Assembly (NCBI GenBank): GCA_026984675.1
Contig: JALSRQ010000132.1
Coordinates: 1-35,341, forward strand
DNA from: Thermaceae bacterium
GTDB lineage: Bacteria > Deinococcota > Deinococci > Deinococcales > Marinithermaceae
Direction of reading: 5' to 3'
DNA: 35,341 nucleotides
Below, piece by piece: positions 1 through 7,187 of this stretch. The number at the start of each line of letters is the position of its first letter. Positions within the stretch are counted from its first letter, which is position 1. The notes below the pieces were generated by a model that saw only the letters and a program-made list of their open reading frames with translations, ran no database searches and had not been told where the DNA came from. The position numbers and the translations under genes are program-made.

Positions 1-238
1 GCCGGCGCCACCACGGGAGGGGGCGGTCCTCCGGCTCGGCCAGGCGGTAGCCCAGGGGTTCCACCGCTCGGCGGATCGCCTCCTCGGGGAGCGGGCGCTC
101 GGCGACGACCTCGAGGGTCCCGCTGGCGTAGGCCACCTTGACCTCGACCGCGCCCGGAAGCTTTTTCACCGCGCGCTCGATCTTGACCGCGCAGTCGGCG
201 CAGTCGAGGCCCTCGACCTGGTAGGTACGGCGGTCCAT
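1..238 (-). CDS. Heavy-metal-translocating P-type ATPase, N-terminal fragment (HMA domain)
   Basis: Only the first 79 codons are inside the window; the gene runs off the left edge. The protein starts MDRRTYQVEGLDCADCA, a ferredoxin-like heavy-metal-associated domain with a CxxC metal site at Cys13 and Cys16. The GLDCADCA form and the domain's position at the extreme N-terminus resemble Cd/Zn/Pb-exporting ATPases of the CadA/ZntA type. After about 70 residues the sequence becomes PLPWWRR, as at the entry to a membrane domain. A free CopZ-like chaperone would end near residue 70, so the run-on favours an ATPase, but the transport domains are not visible. The gene follows a CadC-like repressor and has its own consensus promoter, with the ATG 7 bases after TATAAT, which suggests a leaderless transcript. 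Metal efflux is inferred from the domain and the neighbour. Confidence 0.75.
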   Translation of the reverse strand, partial: MDRRTYQVEGLDCADCAVKIERAVKKLPGAVEVKVAYASGTLEVVAERPLPEEAIRRAVEPLGYRLAEPEDRPLPWWRR

Positions 239-245
239 GGGGGGC

Positions 246-274
246 ATTATATGAATACTTGCTCAGATGTTCAA
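246..274 (-). promoter_or_regulatory. Consensus sigma-70 promoter of the P-type ATPase gene
   Basis: Read on the minus strand, a -35 box TTGAAC (274-269) and a perfect -10 box TATAAT (251-246) are separated by exactly 17 bases. The ATG at 238 begins 7 bases after the -10 box, so transcription should start at or next to the start codon. No Shine-Dalgarno sequence can fit. Confidence 0.85.
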
Positions 275-280
275 GTATAT
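252..280. promoter_or_regulatory. Probable SmtB/CadC-type operator
   Basis: The arms ATACTTG (255-261) and CAAGTAT (272-278) form a perfect 7-bp inverted repeat with a 10-base spacer. TGA (252-254) and TCA (263-265) inside it give a second, shorter match to the TGA...TCA pattern of ArsR/SmtB family operators. The repeat covers the spacer and the -35 box of the ATPase promoter, so a bound repressor would block RNA polymerase. The likely ligand is the metal sensor encoded just upstream. Confidence 0.7.
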
Positions 281-305
281 CCGCCGGGAATCCGCACCGC
301 CCCCA

Positions 306-659
306 TCACTCGGCGGCGTGCTCCAGGGCGGCCTCGAGGATCCCCCGCACGTGGTCGTCGGCCAGGCGGTAGAAGACCTGCCGCCCCTGGCGCCGCCAGG
401 CCACCAACCGGGCGTCGCGGAGCACCCTCAGCTGATGGCTCACCGCCGAGTCGCTCATCGAGAGGAGGTGGGCGAGGTCGCAAACGCAGAGCTCGCCGGC
501 CGAAAGGGCCAGGAGGATCCGCATGCGGGTGGGATCGGCGAGGGCCTTGAGCAGGGCCGAGGCCCGGGCCACCAGCGCCTCGGGGGGCACCGCCTCCCGG
601 GCGGCCCGGTAGCGCTCGGGGTGGAGGGCGTGAACCCCGCAAACCGCGTCCGTTTCCAC
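306..659 (-). CDS. ArsR/SmtB family metal-sensing repressor (CadC-like)
   Basis: A 117-residue winged-helix repressor that should leave DNA when it binds metal. The recognition helix region is MSDSAVSHQLRVLRDARLV (residues 68-86). Two metal sites can be read. ELCVCDLA supplies Cys58 and Cys60, which with Cys7 match the alpha-3N site of CadC. The C-terminal helix supplies Asp101, His103, His114 and Glu117, with the exact spacing of the alpha-5 zinc site of SmtB. The protein ends on Glu117. A GTG start at 659 is used; a -10-like CAGAAT lies 6 bases upstream. The gene is transcribed toward the P-type ATPase, 67 bases away across the operator. Cd, Pb or Zn sensing is inferred from the ligands; the metal cannot be decided from sequence. 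Confidence 0.92.
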   Translation of the reverse strand: METDAVCGVHALHPERYRAAREAVPPEALVARASALLKALADPTRMRILLALSAGELCVCDLAHLLSMSDSAVSHQLRVLRDARLVAWRRQGRQVFYRLADDHVRGILEAALEHAAE

Positions 660-665
660 AGGGCC

Positions 666-671
666 ATTCTG
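666..671 (-). promoter_or_regulatory. Weak -10 box for the metal sensor gene
   Basis: CAGAAT on the minus strand ends 6 bases before the GTG at 659, matching the leaderless geometry seen elsewhere in the window. No convincing -35 box is present. It sits in the 35-base divergent gap shared with the M23-like gene, where AACAAT (683-688, plus strand) lies 6 bases before that gene's ATG. Confidence 0.35.
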
Positions 672-694
672 CCACGCCGTGCAACAATAGGGGC

Positions 695-1435
695 ATGCGG
701 CTGAAGCCGGGCTGGTACCTGCTCTTCCTCACCCTCCTCTACGCCCTGGTGGTCACCTACGCCTGGCAGCGCAGCGAGCACCGGCTGGCCCGGCTGGCCG
801 GGAGCGAGGGGGTGGTCGCCGAGCCCGCCGCCCCGCCCCCCCCGCCGCCGGCCGCGAGGACCCTGCCCGGCTACGTCCTCCCCCTGCCCGGGGCCTGCCT
901 GCCCGAGGACCCGGCGCTCCTCCCCGGCGGCCCTCGCCCCTACCGCAAAGGGGTCTCCTACGGCTTCGTCTTCGCCGGCGAGGGGGTCTGCGTGCCGGTG
1001 GTCTACGGCGCGGGGGTGGTCGCTGCCAACGACGGCGAGGTCGTCAAGGCCGACCTCAACTACCAACCGCTCAGCAAGGCCGCATTCGACGCGCTTTTGG
1101 AAGCGGTCAAAAACGGGGCCAGCCCGGAGCAGATGGACCGGCTGCGGGGGCGGGAGGTCTGGATCCGCCACCCCGACGGGTGGACCAGCGTCTACGCCCA
1201 CCTCGCCGCCATCGCGCCCGGCGTCAAGCCGGGGGCCCGGGTGCGGCGGGGCGACTGGATCGGCTACCTGGGCAACAGCGGCACCAGCTACGAGGTCGAG
1301 GGGTCGAAGGGGGGGCCCCGCCTGCTCTTTGAGCTCTGGCAGGGCGGGGTGGGCGAGGGCCGCTACTTCGGTCAGGGACTCAAGCCCGAGGCCGTCCGGG
1401 AGAAGGCCCGGAACTTCTTCGAGCGGCTGCCATGA
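695..1435 (+). CDS. Membrane-anchored LytM/M23-like protein with lost zinc ligands
   Basis: A 246-residue protein with an N-terminal membrane anchor (about residues 7-24), a short proline-rich linker (44-56) and a C-terminal LytM/peptidase M23 fold (about 85-246). The fold is recognised from the GAGVVAANDGEVV strand, YAHL (168-171), the VKPGARVRRGDWIGYLGNSG turn and the final FELW strand. Active M23 enzymes bind zinc with an HxGxD motif and an HxH motif. Here the first is SYGFVF (88-93) and the second is PRLLFELW (208-215), so only His169 remains. The protein is therefore probably not a peptidase, but a scaffold or activator like the degenerate LytM factors EnvC and NlpD; that role is inference. 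A helical insertion (about 121-150) interrupts the fold. The stop overlaps the next start by 4 bases. Confidence 0.8.
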   Translation: MRLKPGWYLLFLTLLYALVVTYAWQRSEHRLARLAGSEGVVAEPAAPPPPPPAARTLPGYVLPLPGACLPEDPALLPGGPRPYRKGVSYGFVFAGEGVCVPVVYGAGVVAANDGEVVKADLNYQPLSKAAFDALLEAVKNGASPEQMDRLRGREVWIRHPDGWTSVYAHLAAIAPGVKPGARVRRGDWIGYLGNSGTSYEVEGSKGGPRLLFELWQGGVGEGRYFGQGLKPEAVREKARNFFERLP

Positions 1436-2541
1436 GGGAGGCCTTTCTCGCGGTCTGGAGGAACCCCTACGTCCAGGTGGCGGTCTACCTGGCGCTCTTT
1501 TACGCCGCCTACTGGCTGCTCCGGGAGAGCGCCCAGGCGGTGGCGGTCTTCCTCGGGGCCTACACCCTGGCCTACCTGGTCGAGCCGGTTCTTAAGGGCC
1601 TGGAGAGGCGAAGGGTCCCCCGCTGGGCGGGGGTTTTGCTCGTCTACCTGGCGGGCTTCCTCTTCCTCGGCCTGGCCTCGGTGCTGCTCTACCAGGTGGT
1701 CGCCCAGCTCTCGAGCTTCGCCGGGTCCCTGCCCCAGCTGACCGAGTCGTTCCTCGGCTGGCTCAAGGCGATGGTCCGCTGGCTGGAACACCTCACCCGC
1801 CCGCTGGGGCTGGAGGCCACCCTGCAGCACTTCCTCGACCAGGCCTCGGGGGACCTGGGGAGCCTTCTCGAACAGTTCACCCAGACCTTCCTCGACTGGC
1901 TTCGGGCCCTCCTGGCCGGGGGCCGGGGGGTGCTGGCGGGGGTGGCCCAGGTGGTCGGCGGGGTGCTCCAGTTCGTGCTGGTGCTCCTGGTCGCCGCCTA
2001 CCTGATGCTCGACTTCGGGATGGTGGGCCGCAGCCTTCGCCGCCTCCTGCCCCGGCCCTACCAGCCGGTCGCCGCCGAGCTCGCCGAGAAGCTCGACCGG
2101 GCGGTGGGCGGCTACCTCCGCGGCCAGCTGGCGGTGGCGGCGCTGGCCGGGCTCACCCTGGGGGTGGGCTACGCCCTGGTGGGGGTGCCGATGGCCGCCT
2201 CGCTGGGGTTCATCGGCGCGGTGTTCAACCTGGTGCCCTACCTGGGGGGGCTGGTCTCGCTGCTCCTGGCCGTGCTGCTCGCCGCCACCAAGGGCTGGGT
2301 CTACGTGCTGCTGGCGGTCTTGGTCTTCGCGATCGAGAACCAGATCGAGGCCAACGTCTACTCCCCCTGGGTGCTGGCCCGGACCACCGAGCTCCACCCG
2401 GTGACGGTGGTGCTGGCGATCCTGGCGGGGGCCTCGCTGGCGGGGGTGTGGGGGGCGCTGCTGGCGGTGCCCACCGCCGCCTTCCTCAGGCTCTTGATCA
2501 CCGACTACTACCCGAAGACCCGCTTCTACCGCGAGGGTTAG
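1432..2541 (+). CDS. AI-2E family transporter (UPF0118/PerM-like membrane protein)
   Basis: A 369-residue integral membrane protein with the usual layout of the family: two N-terminal helices (about 13-50), a third near 60-80, an amphipathic central region (80-160) and a cluster of C-terminal helices. The conserved VGVPMAASLGFIGAVFNLVP segment (about 250-270) and the following glycine-rich helix are typical. The family includes proposed AI-2 exporters and Na/H antiporters, so the substrate cannot be assigned. ATG overlaps the M23-like gene by 4 bases, so the two are co-transcribed. The stop codon overlaps the stop of the convergent acuC-like gene (2538-2541), leaving no room for a separate terminator. 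Confidence 0.88.
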   Translation: MREAFLAVWRNPYVQVAVYLALFYAAYWLLRESAQAVAVFLGAYTLAYLVEPVLKGLERRRVPRWAGVLLVYLAGFLFLGLASVLLYQVVAQLSSFAGSLPQLTESFLGWLKAMVRWLEHLTRPLGLEATLQHFLDQASGDLGSLLEQFTQTFLDWLRALLAGGRGVLAGVAQVVGGVLQFVLVLLVAAYLMLDFGMVGRSLRRLLPRPYQPVAAELAEKLDRAVGGYLRGQLAVAALAGLTLGVGYALVGVPMAASLGFIGAVFNLVPYLGGLVSLLLAVLLAATKGWVYVLLAVLVFAIENQIEANVYSPWVLARTTELHPVTVVLAILAGASLAGVWGALLAVPTAAFLRLLITDYYPKTRFYREG

Positions 2542-3680
2542 CCCCGGGCCCGGTCCCAGTAGTGGCCGGCGGTGTCGAGAAGGCGCGCGACCGTGTGGCG
2601 GTTGCGCCGCTCGATCTCGGCCCGCCGGGGGATCGAGAAGGCGGGCTCGGGGTCCTCGAGGCCCTCCGGGAGCTCGATCCCGAGCCGCTCCTGCCAGCGC
2701 CGGCGCCAGCCCTCGGGAAGCCCCTGGGGCGGCCTGCGCCCTTGGATCCAGAAGTAGAGCAGGGTCCAGACCCGGGGGGTGGCGTCGAAGGAGTAGCCCC
2801 CGCCCAGGGTAAAGACGATGCGGCCGCCGGCGTAGCGCTCGGCCAGCTCGACCAGCCGCGGGAAGGCGTGGCGGTAGCTCCGGGTGGTGAGCAGGAGGTC
2901 GGCGAGGGGGTCGAGGTAGTGGGCGTCGGCCCCGGCCTGGACCAGGATCAGGTCGGGCTCGAACCAGGCCAGCGCACGGGGGGCCACCGCCTCGAAGGCC
3001 TCGATCCAGCTCGCGTCCTCGGTGAAGGGCTCGAAGGGGACGTTGAGCTTGGTCCCCAGCGCCTCGCCGCGGCCGAGCTCGTGGACGTGGCCGGTGCCGG
3101 GAAAGAGGTAGCGCCCCGACTCGTGGAAGCTTAAGGTGAGGACCCGGGGCTCATCGTAGAAGATCCACTGCACCCCGTCGCCGTGGTGGACGTCGACGTC
3201 GACGTAGGCGACCCGGAGGCCGCGGTCGAGGAGGCTCCGGATGGCCACCGCCAGGTCGTTGTAGACGCAAAACCCCGACGCCCGGTCGTACTGGGCGTGG
3301 TGGAGCCCGCCGCCCAGCTGGAGGGCCCGCTTGGCCTCGCCCTCGGCCACCCGCCGGACCGCCTCCATCGTCCCCCCCACCAGCCGGCGGGTGATCCGGT
3401 CCATGTCGGGGAAGACCGGGGTGTCGCCGGTGCCCAGGCCGTAGTGCTCGAGGTCGGGCACCGGCTCGCCCCGCGAGGCCGCTTCCACCCGCCTCAGGTA
3501 GCGCTCGGCGTGGACCTTGAGGAGGTCCTCGCGGGTGGCGAGGGGGGCCTCGACGTAGGCCGGCTCCTCGCCGAGCTCGGCCAAGAGCTCCCGCACCATC
3601 TCCAGACGGAGGGGGCTAAAAGGGTGGTCGGCGCCGAGGTCGTAGGCCAGGTACTCGGGGTGGAAGACTACCGGGACCAT
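2538..3680 (-). CDS. acuC: AcuC-like deacetylase (histone deacetylase family)
   Basis: A 380-residue zinc-dependent deacetylase of the class I HDAC/AcuC fold. The catalytic set is complete: GGGLHHA with the paired His127 and His128, DVDVHHGDG (161-169) with zinc ligands Asp163 and His165, a third zinc aspartate in the QAGADAH segment (about 246-252), and the GGGY tyrosine. In Bacillus AcuC deacetylates acetyl-CoA synthetase together with AcuA and AcuB; the same target is a reasonable inference. The ATG at 3680 is chosen because it precedes the HPEYLAYDLGADHPF motif; upstream in-frame codons only read through the acuB-like gene out of frame. It overlaps that gene by 13 bases. No acuA-like acetyltransferase is in the window. 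Confidence 0.9.
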   Translation of the reverse strand: MVPVVFHPEYLAYDLGADHPFSPLRLEMVRELLAELGEEPAYVEAPLATREDLLKVHAERYLRRVEAASRGEPVPDLEHYGLGTGDTPVFPDMDRITRRLVGGTMEAVRRVAEGEAKRALQLGGGLHHAQYDRASGFCVYNDLAVAIRSLLDRGLRVAYVDVDVHHGDGVQWIFYDEPRVLTLSFHESGRYLFPGTGHVHELGRGEALGTKLNVPFEPFTEDASWIEAFEAVAPRALAWFEPDLILVQAGADAHYLDPLADLLLTTRSYRHAFPRLVELAERYAGGRIVFTLGGGYSFDATPRVWTLLYFWIQGRRPPQGLPEGWRRRWQERLGIELPEGLEDPEPAFSIPRRAEIERRNRHTVARLLDTAGHYWDRARG

Positions 3681-4297
3681 GGCTTTTCCGGGGGCCAGAC
3701 CACCTCGAAGCCCCGCGCCCTCAGCTCCTCGGCCAGGGGGCGGACCTCGAGGGTCTCCACCCGGAGCACGTTCATCACCTTGTCGTCGGCGATCGGGTAG
3801 GTGAGCACCGAGTGGATGTTGATCCGCTTCTCGGCGAAGAAGGCGGTGAGCCGGGCCAGCTCCCCGGGCCGGTCGGGGAGCAGCACCTCCAGCCGCCCGG
3901 CCGGCCGGGTGGCCCCGGTGAGGACGATCAGCGCGTCCAGAAGGTCGATCCCGGTGATGATCCCGACCAGCTCCCTGCCCTCGACCACCGGAAGGCAGCC
4001 GACCTTCTCCTCCCGCATCAACCGGGCGGCGTCCTCCACCGGGTCCAGGGGGTCGGCGGTGAGCACCGGCCGCTTCATGACCTCGTAGACCTTGGCGTCG
4101 CAGGAAAGGGGGTTCGGCTTCAGGACGCTGGTGGCCAGCCGGATGTCGCGGTCGGTGAGGATGCCCACCAGGCGGCCCTCGTCGACCACCGGAAGGTGGC
4201 GGATACCCCGCTCCCACATCAACTGGTGCGCCTCGCGAAGGGTCGCCTGGGGGCCGATGGTGATCACCGGCCGCTTCATGATGTCCTTGACCAGCAT
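3668..4297 (-). CDS. acuB: AcuB-like CBS-pair and ACT domain protein
   Basis: A 209-residue regulatory protein with two CBS domains (about 1-60 and 68-128) and a C-terminal ACT domain (about 134-200, beginning RLEVLLPDRPGELARLTAF). The CBS repeats both begin with the same VKDIMKRPV-like or VYEVMKRPV-like strand. CBS pairs bind adenine nucleotides and ACT domains bind small ligands, usually amino acids, so the protein likely couples energy or metabolite state to AcuC. The CBS-CBS-ACT order and linkage to an acuC-like gene are those of AcuB. The ATG at 4297 has GATAAT 7 bases upstream and no Shine-Dalgarno sequence, suggesting its own leaderless transcript even though it lies directly downstream of the permease genes. 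Confidence 0.88.
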   Translation of the reverse strand: MLVKDIMKRPVITIGPQATLREAHQLMWERGIRHLPVVDEGRLVGILTDRDIRLATSVLKPNPLSCDAKVYEVMKRPVLTADPLDPVEDAARLMREEKVGCLPVVEGRELVGIITGIDLLDALIVLTGATRPAGRLEVLLPDRPGELARLTAFFAEKRINIHSVLTYPIADDKVMNVLRVETLEVRPLAEELRARGFEVVWPPEKPWSR

Positions 4298-4304
4298 CGG
4301 GTCT

Positions 4305-4310
4305 ATTATC
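4305..4310 (-). promoter_or_regulatory. -10 box of the acuB-like gene
   Basis: GATAAT on the minus strand, followed by 7 bases and then ATG at 4297. It lies in the 15-base gap after the upstream permease gene. No clear -35 box was found. Confidence 0.55.
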
Positions 4311-4312
4311 CG

Positions 4313-5293
4313 CTATTTCTCGTAGGGTTTGCCGATCGCCGCCGGCGGCCGGGCCCGGCCGATGAAGCCGGCCAGCACCAGCATGGTCAGGACGAAGGGG
4401 AAGGCCTGGATGAGCGGCGAGGGCAGGATCCCGGTGCCCTCGATCAGGATCCGGAACGCCTCGGCGAAGCCGAAGAGCAGGGTGGCCCCGAGGATCCCCA
4501 GCGGGTGCCACTGGCCGAAGATCAGCGCCGCCAGCGCGATGAAGCCGCGCCCCGCCGCCATCAAGCGGGTGAAGTGGTTGAGCTCGGAGATCGAGAGGTA
4601 GGCCCCGGCCAGCCCGGCCAGCACGCCGGAGAGCAGCACCCCCTGGTAGCGCATCCAGAAGACGTTGATCCCCAGGCTGTCGGCGGCCTCCGGGTTCTCC
4701 CCCACCGACCGCAGCCGGAGGCCCCAGGGGGTCTTGAAGAGCAGGTAGTAGGTGAGCGGCACCAGCAGGAAGGCGAGGTAGACGAGCGGGCTCTGGTCCA
4801 GGATGCGGCCCAGGGGGGTCGAGAAGAAGTCGCGCAGGAACGGGAGGTAGGCGTCCATCGGCAGGATGCGGTGGACCACGTCCTTGCTGTCGCTGGTGTT
4901 GCCGTAGAGGAAGAGGAGGAGGATCGAGGGCAGCCCGAAGGAGAGCATGTTGACCGCGGTGCCGGAGACGATCTGGTCGGCGCGGTAGCGGATCGAGACC
5001 ACCGCGTGGATCCAGGCCACCAAGACCCCCACCACGATCGCCGCCAGGACCCCCAGCCAGGGGATCCACCAGATCCGGGCGTTGGGGTCGTGGGCGAGGT
5101 AGGGGGCCTCGACCAGCTGCACGGTGACCGCCGCGGCCAGGGCGCCAAAGTTGATGATGCCCTCGAGCGCGATGTTCACCACCCCCGAGCGCTCGTTGAA
5201 CATCCCGCCCAGGGCGGTGAACAAAAGCGGGGTGGTCTGGCGGAGGGCGCCGGCCACCAGGGCGACCAGAAAGGCGGTGGAGAAGATTTCCAC
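4313..5293 (-). CDS. ABC transporter permease, nucleoside (BMP/YufQ-like) type
   Basis: A 326-residue permease of the branched-chain/ribose-like BPD_transp_2 family. Features include an N-terminal helix, FTALGGMFNERSGVVNIALEG (about 26-46), which is characteristic of nucleoside and BMP-linked permeases, and the coupling-helix region GENPEAADSLGINVFWMRYQG (about 219-239). Eight or more membrane segments can be read. It is the shorter partner of the permease just upstream; its GTG start shares one base with that gene's TAG stop (TAGTG). Uptake of purine nucleosides is the usual role of this pair. No BMP-type binding protein or ATPase gene lies next to it, so these must be elsewhere. Confidence 0.88.
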   Translation of the reverse strand: MEIFSTAFLVALVAGALRQTTPLLFTALGGMFNERSGVVNIALEGIINFGALAAAVTVQLVEAPYLAHDPNARIWWIPWLGVLAAIVVGVLVAWIHAVVSIRYRADQIVSGTAVNMLSFGLPSILLLFLYGNTSDSKDVVHRILPMDAYLPFLRDFFSTPLGRILDQSPLVYLAFLLVPLTYYLLFKTPWGLRLRSVGENPEAADSLGINVFWMRYQGVLLSGVLAGLAGAYLSISELNHFTRLMAAGRGFIALAALIFGQWHPLGILGATLLFGFAEAFRILIEGTGILPSPLIQAFPFVLTMLVLAGFIGRARPPAAIGKPYEK

Positions 5294-7146
5294 TAGCGAA
5301 CCTCCTCGGAAGCGGCCGGGGGGGCCAGGCGCTTGAGCGCCTCGGTGGCCAAAAGGGGCTCGACGAAGTAGCGGGGCAGGAAGCCTCCGGCGGCGATGAA
5401 GAGCACGATCAGCGACTCCAGCACGGTGACCAGCTCGCGGCTGATCCCGAGCTGGATGTTAAGCTGCAACCCGCCGGTGAGCAGGACGCCGAAGAGGAAG
5501 GCGGCCAGGGTCACCCCGATCGGGGTGTTCTGCCCCATCAACGCCACCGCGATGCCGTCGAACCCCACCGTGTAGGGGATCGACTGCTTGAAGCGGTACT
5601 CGTCGATCCCGCCACCGAGGACGTAGTGGGTGGCCGCCAGCCCGGCCAGGGCCCCGGCGATCGCCATGGTCAGGACCAGCTTGGAGGTGATCCGGACCCC
5701 GGCGTACTCCGCTGCCTTGGGGGCGAGCCCCACCGCCCGCAGCTCGTAGCCGAACTTGGTCCGCCACATGTAGAAGTTGTAAAAGGCCACCGCGAAGAGG
5801 GCCAGGACGAAGGCGCCGTTCAGCCGCACCGAGGCCAGGTCGGCGCTGACGTGGGCGGGAATCCCGGGCAAGAGCCCCCCCACCAGGTAGCCGAGCACCC
5901 CGGCCCCGAGGGCGGCGAGCACCCGCCGCCCGAGCTCGATCCGCCGGCCCAGGTAGTAGACGAGCAAAAGGCCCAATAGGGCGAGCGGCAGGGCCAGCGA
6001 AAGCTCGCCGGGGCCCGCCCCCTTGAACCCCAACATCTGGAGGAACATGGGGATGCGGGCGCTTTCGTGGATCAAGAGGCTCTTGGGCTCGTACCCGGGG
6101 GCCTTGAAGGGGAAGTGGACGACGCGACCGAAGAACGACCACTCGTTCTTGGAGAGGAGGAGGAGCATCACCGAGACCGCGATGTAGTTCATCATGATGG
6201 TGTTGATCACCTCGTGGGCCCCGAACCGGGCCTTGAGCCAGCCCGGGATCGCCCCCCACACCGCCCCTCCCAGGGCGGCGGCGGCGATCGCCGCCGGCAG
6301 GACCAGGAGCTTGGGCCCCGGCAGGTAGAGCCCGGCGAACATCGCGAAGACCGCCCCCATCACCAGCTGCCCGGGGGCCCCGATGTTGAAGAGGCCGGCC
6401 TTGAACCCGAAGGCGACGCTCAGCCCGGTGAAGATCAGGGGGGTGGCGATCACCGCCGACTGGAACAGGCCGGGAAGGCTGAGCACCGGCCCGAAGAGGA
6501 GCTGGAAGGTGTAGGTGACCAGGTCGAGCTTGCCGACCAGGTAGCCGTAGGTCGAGAGCCCCTCGCGCACCCCGGGGATCGGCCGCAGGATCCAGACCAG
6601 GACGCCGCCGGCGACCATCGCCAGGATCAGGCTCACCGCCGGCACCACCACCCCCCGGTAGCGGATCAGGAGGCCGCGACCGGGGGGCTGGCTGGTGCGG
6701 GCCGAGATCAGGAGGTAGAGGGCGTAGAAGAGCTGGAGGTAGAGCCCCAGCGAGAGGGAGTGGCGCTTAAGGGGCGGCCGGCGGGCCCCCTCGGCCAGGG
6801 CGGCGGCGTTCACCGCGTCGACCTGGCGGTAAAAGAGCAGCGCCTCCAGGCCAAAGGCCAAAAGCCCCACCGCCCCCAGGACGTAGAGCCAGCGGGCCCG
6901 CCGCTCCCCCTCGAAAAGGAGGAAGACCAGCGCCGCCGCCGCCGCCAGCGCCACCCAGCCCCAAAACGCCACCCCCAGCCAGTCGAGCTGGGGGAGGGGG
7001 CCGCGGGCGCCGCTGGGGTTCACCACCCCGAAGGGGGCGAGGAGCACCCCCCGGCCGCCGAACGACCGCTTGGCCACGAACCAGGGGCTGACCGAGAGCA
7101 AAAGGGCGAAGACCAGGCTGACCAGGGGGGCGAGGAGGCGGCTCAC
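5293..7146 (-). CDS. ABC transporter permease, nucleoside (YufP-like) type, enlarged
   Basis: At 617 residues this permease is far longer than the roughly 350 usual for YufP-like proteins. The conserved core is recognisable from GFKAGLFNIGAPGQLVMGAV (about 248-267), GAHEVINTIMMNYIA and the coupling region RAVGLAPKAAEYAGV. About 155 extra residues precede the core and contain roughly four hydrophobic segments, and a further pair of hydrophobic segments is inserted near residues 385-450. The membrane-domain partner is the next gene. The GTG start at 7146 has TAAAAT 8 bases upstream and no Shine-Dalgarno sequence. The missing ATPase and binding protein mean that the substrate assignment (nucleosides) rests on family resemblance alone. 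Confidence 0.87.
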   Translation of the reverse strand: MSRLLAPLVSLVFALLLSVSPWFVAKRSFGGRGVLLAPFGVVNPSGARGPLPQLDWLGVAFWGWVALAAAAALVFLLFEGERRARWLYVLGAVGLLAFGLEALLFYRQVDAVNAAALAEGARRPPLKRHSLSLGLYLQLFYALYLLISARTSQPPGRGLLIRYRGVVVPAVSLILAMVAGGVLVWILRPIPGVREGLSTYGYLVGKLDLVTYTFQLLFGPVLSLPGLFQSAVIATPLIFTGLSVAFGFKAGLFNIGAPGQLVMGAVFAMFAGLYLPGPKLLVLPAAIAAAALGGAVWGAIPGWLKARFGAHEVINTIMMNYIAVSVMLLLLSKNEWSFFGRVVHFPFKAPGYEPKSLLIHESARIPMFLQMLGFKGAGPGELSLALPLALLGLLLVYYLGRRIELGRRVLAALGAGVLGYLVGGLLPGIPAHVSADLASVRLNGAFVLALFAVAFYNFYMWRTKFGYELRAVGLAPKAAEYAGVRITSKLVLTMAIAGALAGLAATHYVLGGGIDEYRFKQSIPYTVGFDGIAVALMGQNTPIGVTLAAFLFGVLLTGGLQLNIQLGISRELVTVLESLIVLFIAAGGFLPRYFVEPLLATEALKRLAPPAASEEVR

Positions 7147-7154
7147 GGGGGGTT

Positions 7155-7160
7155 ATTTTA
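7155..7160 (-). promoter_or_regulatory. -10 box of the nucleoside-type permease operon
   Basis: TAAAAT on the minus strand, 8 bases before the GTG at 7146. The divergent menG start region is only 28 bases away, so the two promoters overlap back to back. The -35 position is not recognisable. Confidence 0.55.
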
Positions 7161-7174
7161 AGCCAAACCCGGCG

Positions 7175-7180
7175 TATGAT
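7175..7180 (+). promoter_or_regulatory. -10 box of menG, deciding the start codon
   Basis: TATGAT followed by 7 bases and GTG at 7188. Two in-frame ATG codons (7176 and 7179) lie inside or at the end of this box and would not be transcribed from it, so the GTG is the better start for a leaderless message. Confidence 0.55.
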
Positions 7181-7187
7181 GCGGGCC

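Noticed and set aside
2538-5069. A single 843-residue minus-strand frame
   Set aside because: Only its last 380 codons are real (the AcuC-like protein from 3680). The rest is a shadow frame of the acuB-like and permease genes with no protein motif.
7176-7187. ATG start of menG at 7176
   Set aside because: The ATG lies within the proposed -10 box TATGAT, so it would not be in the message; GTG 7188 fits the leaderless spacing. It remains possible if transcription starts further upstream.
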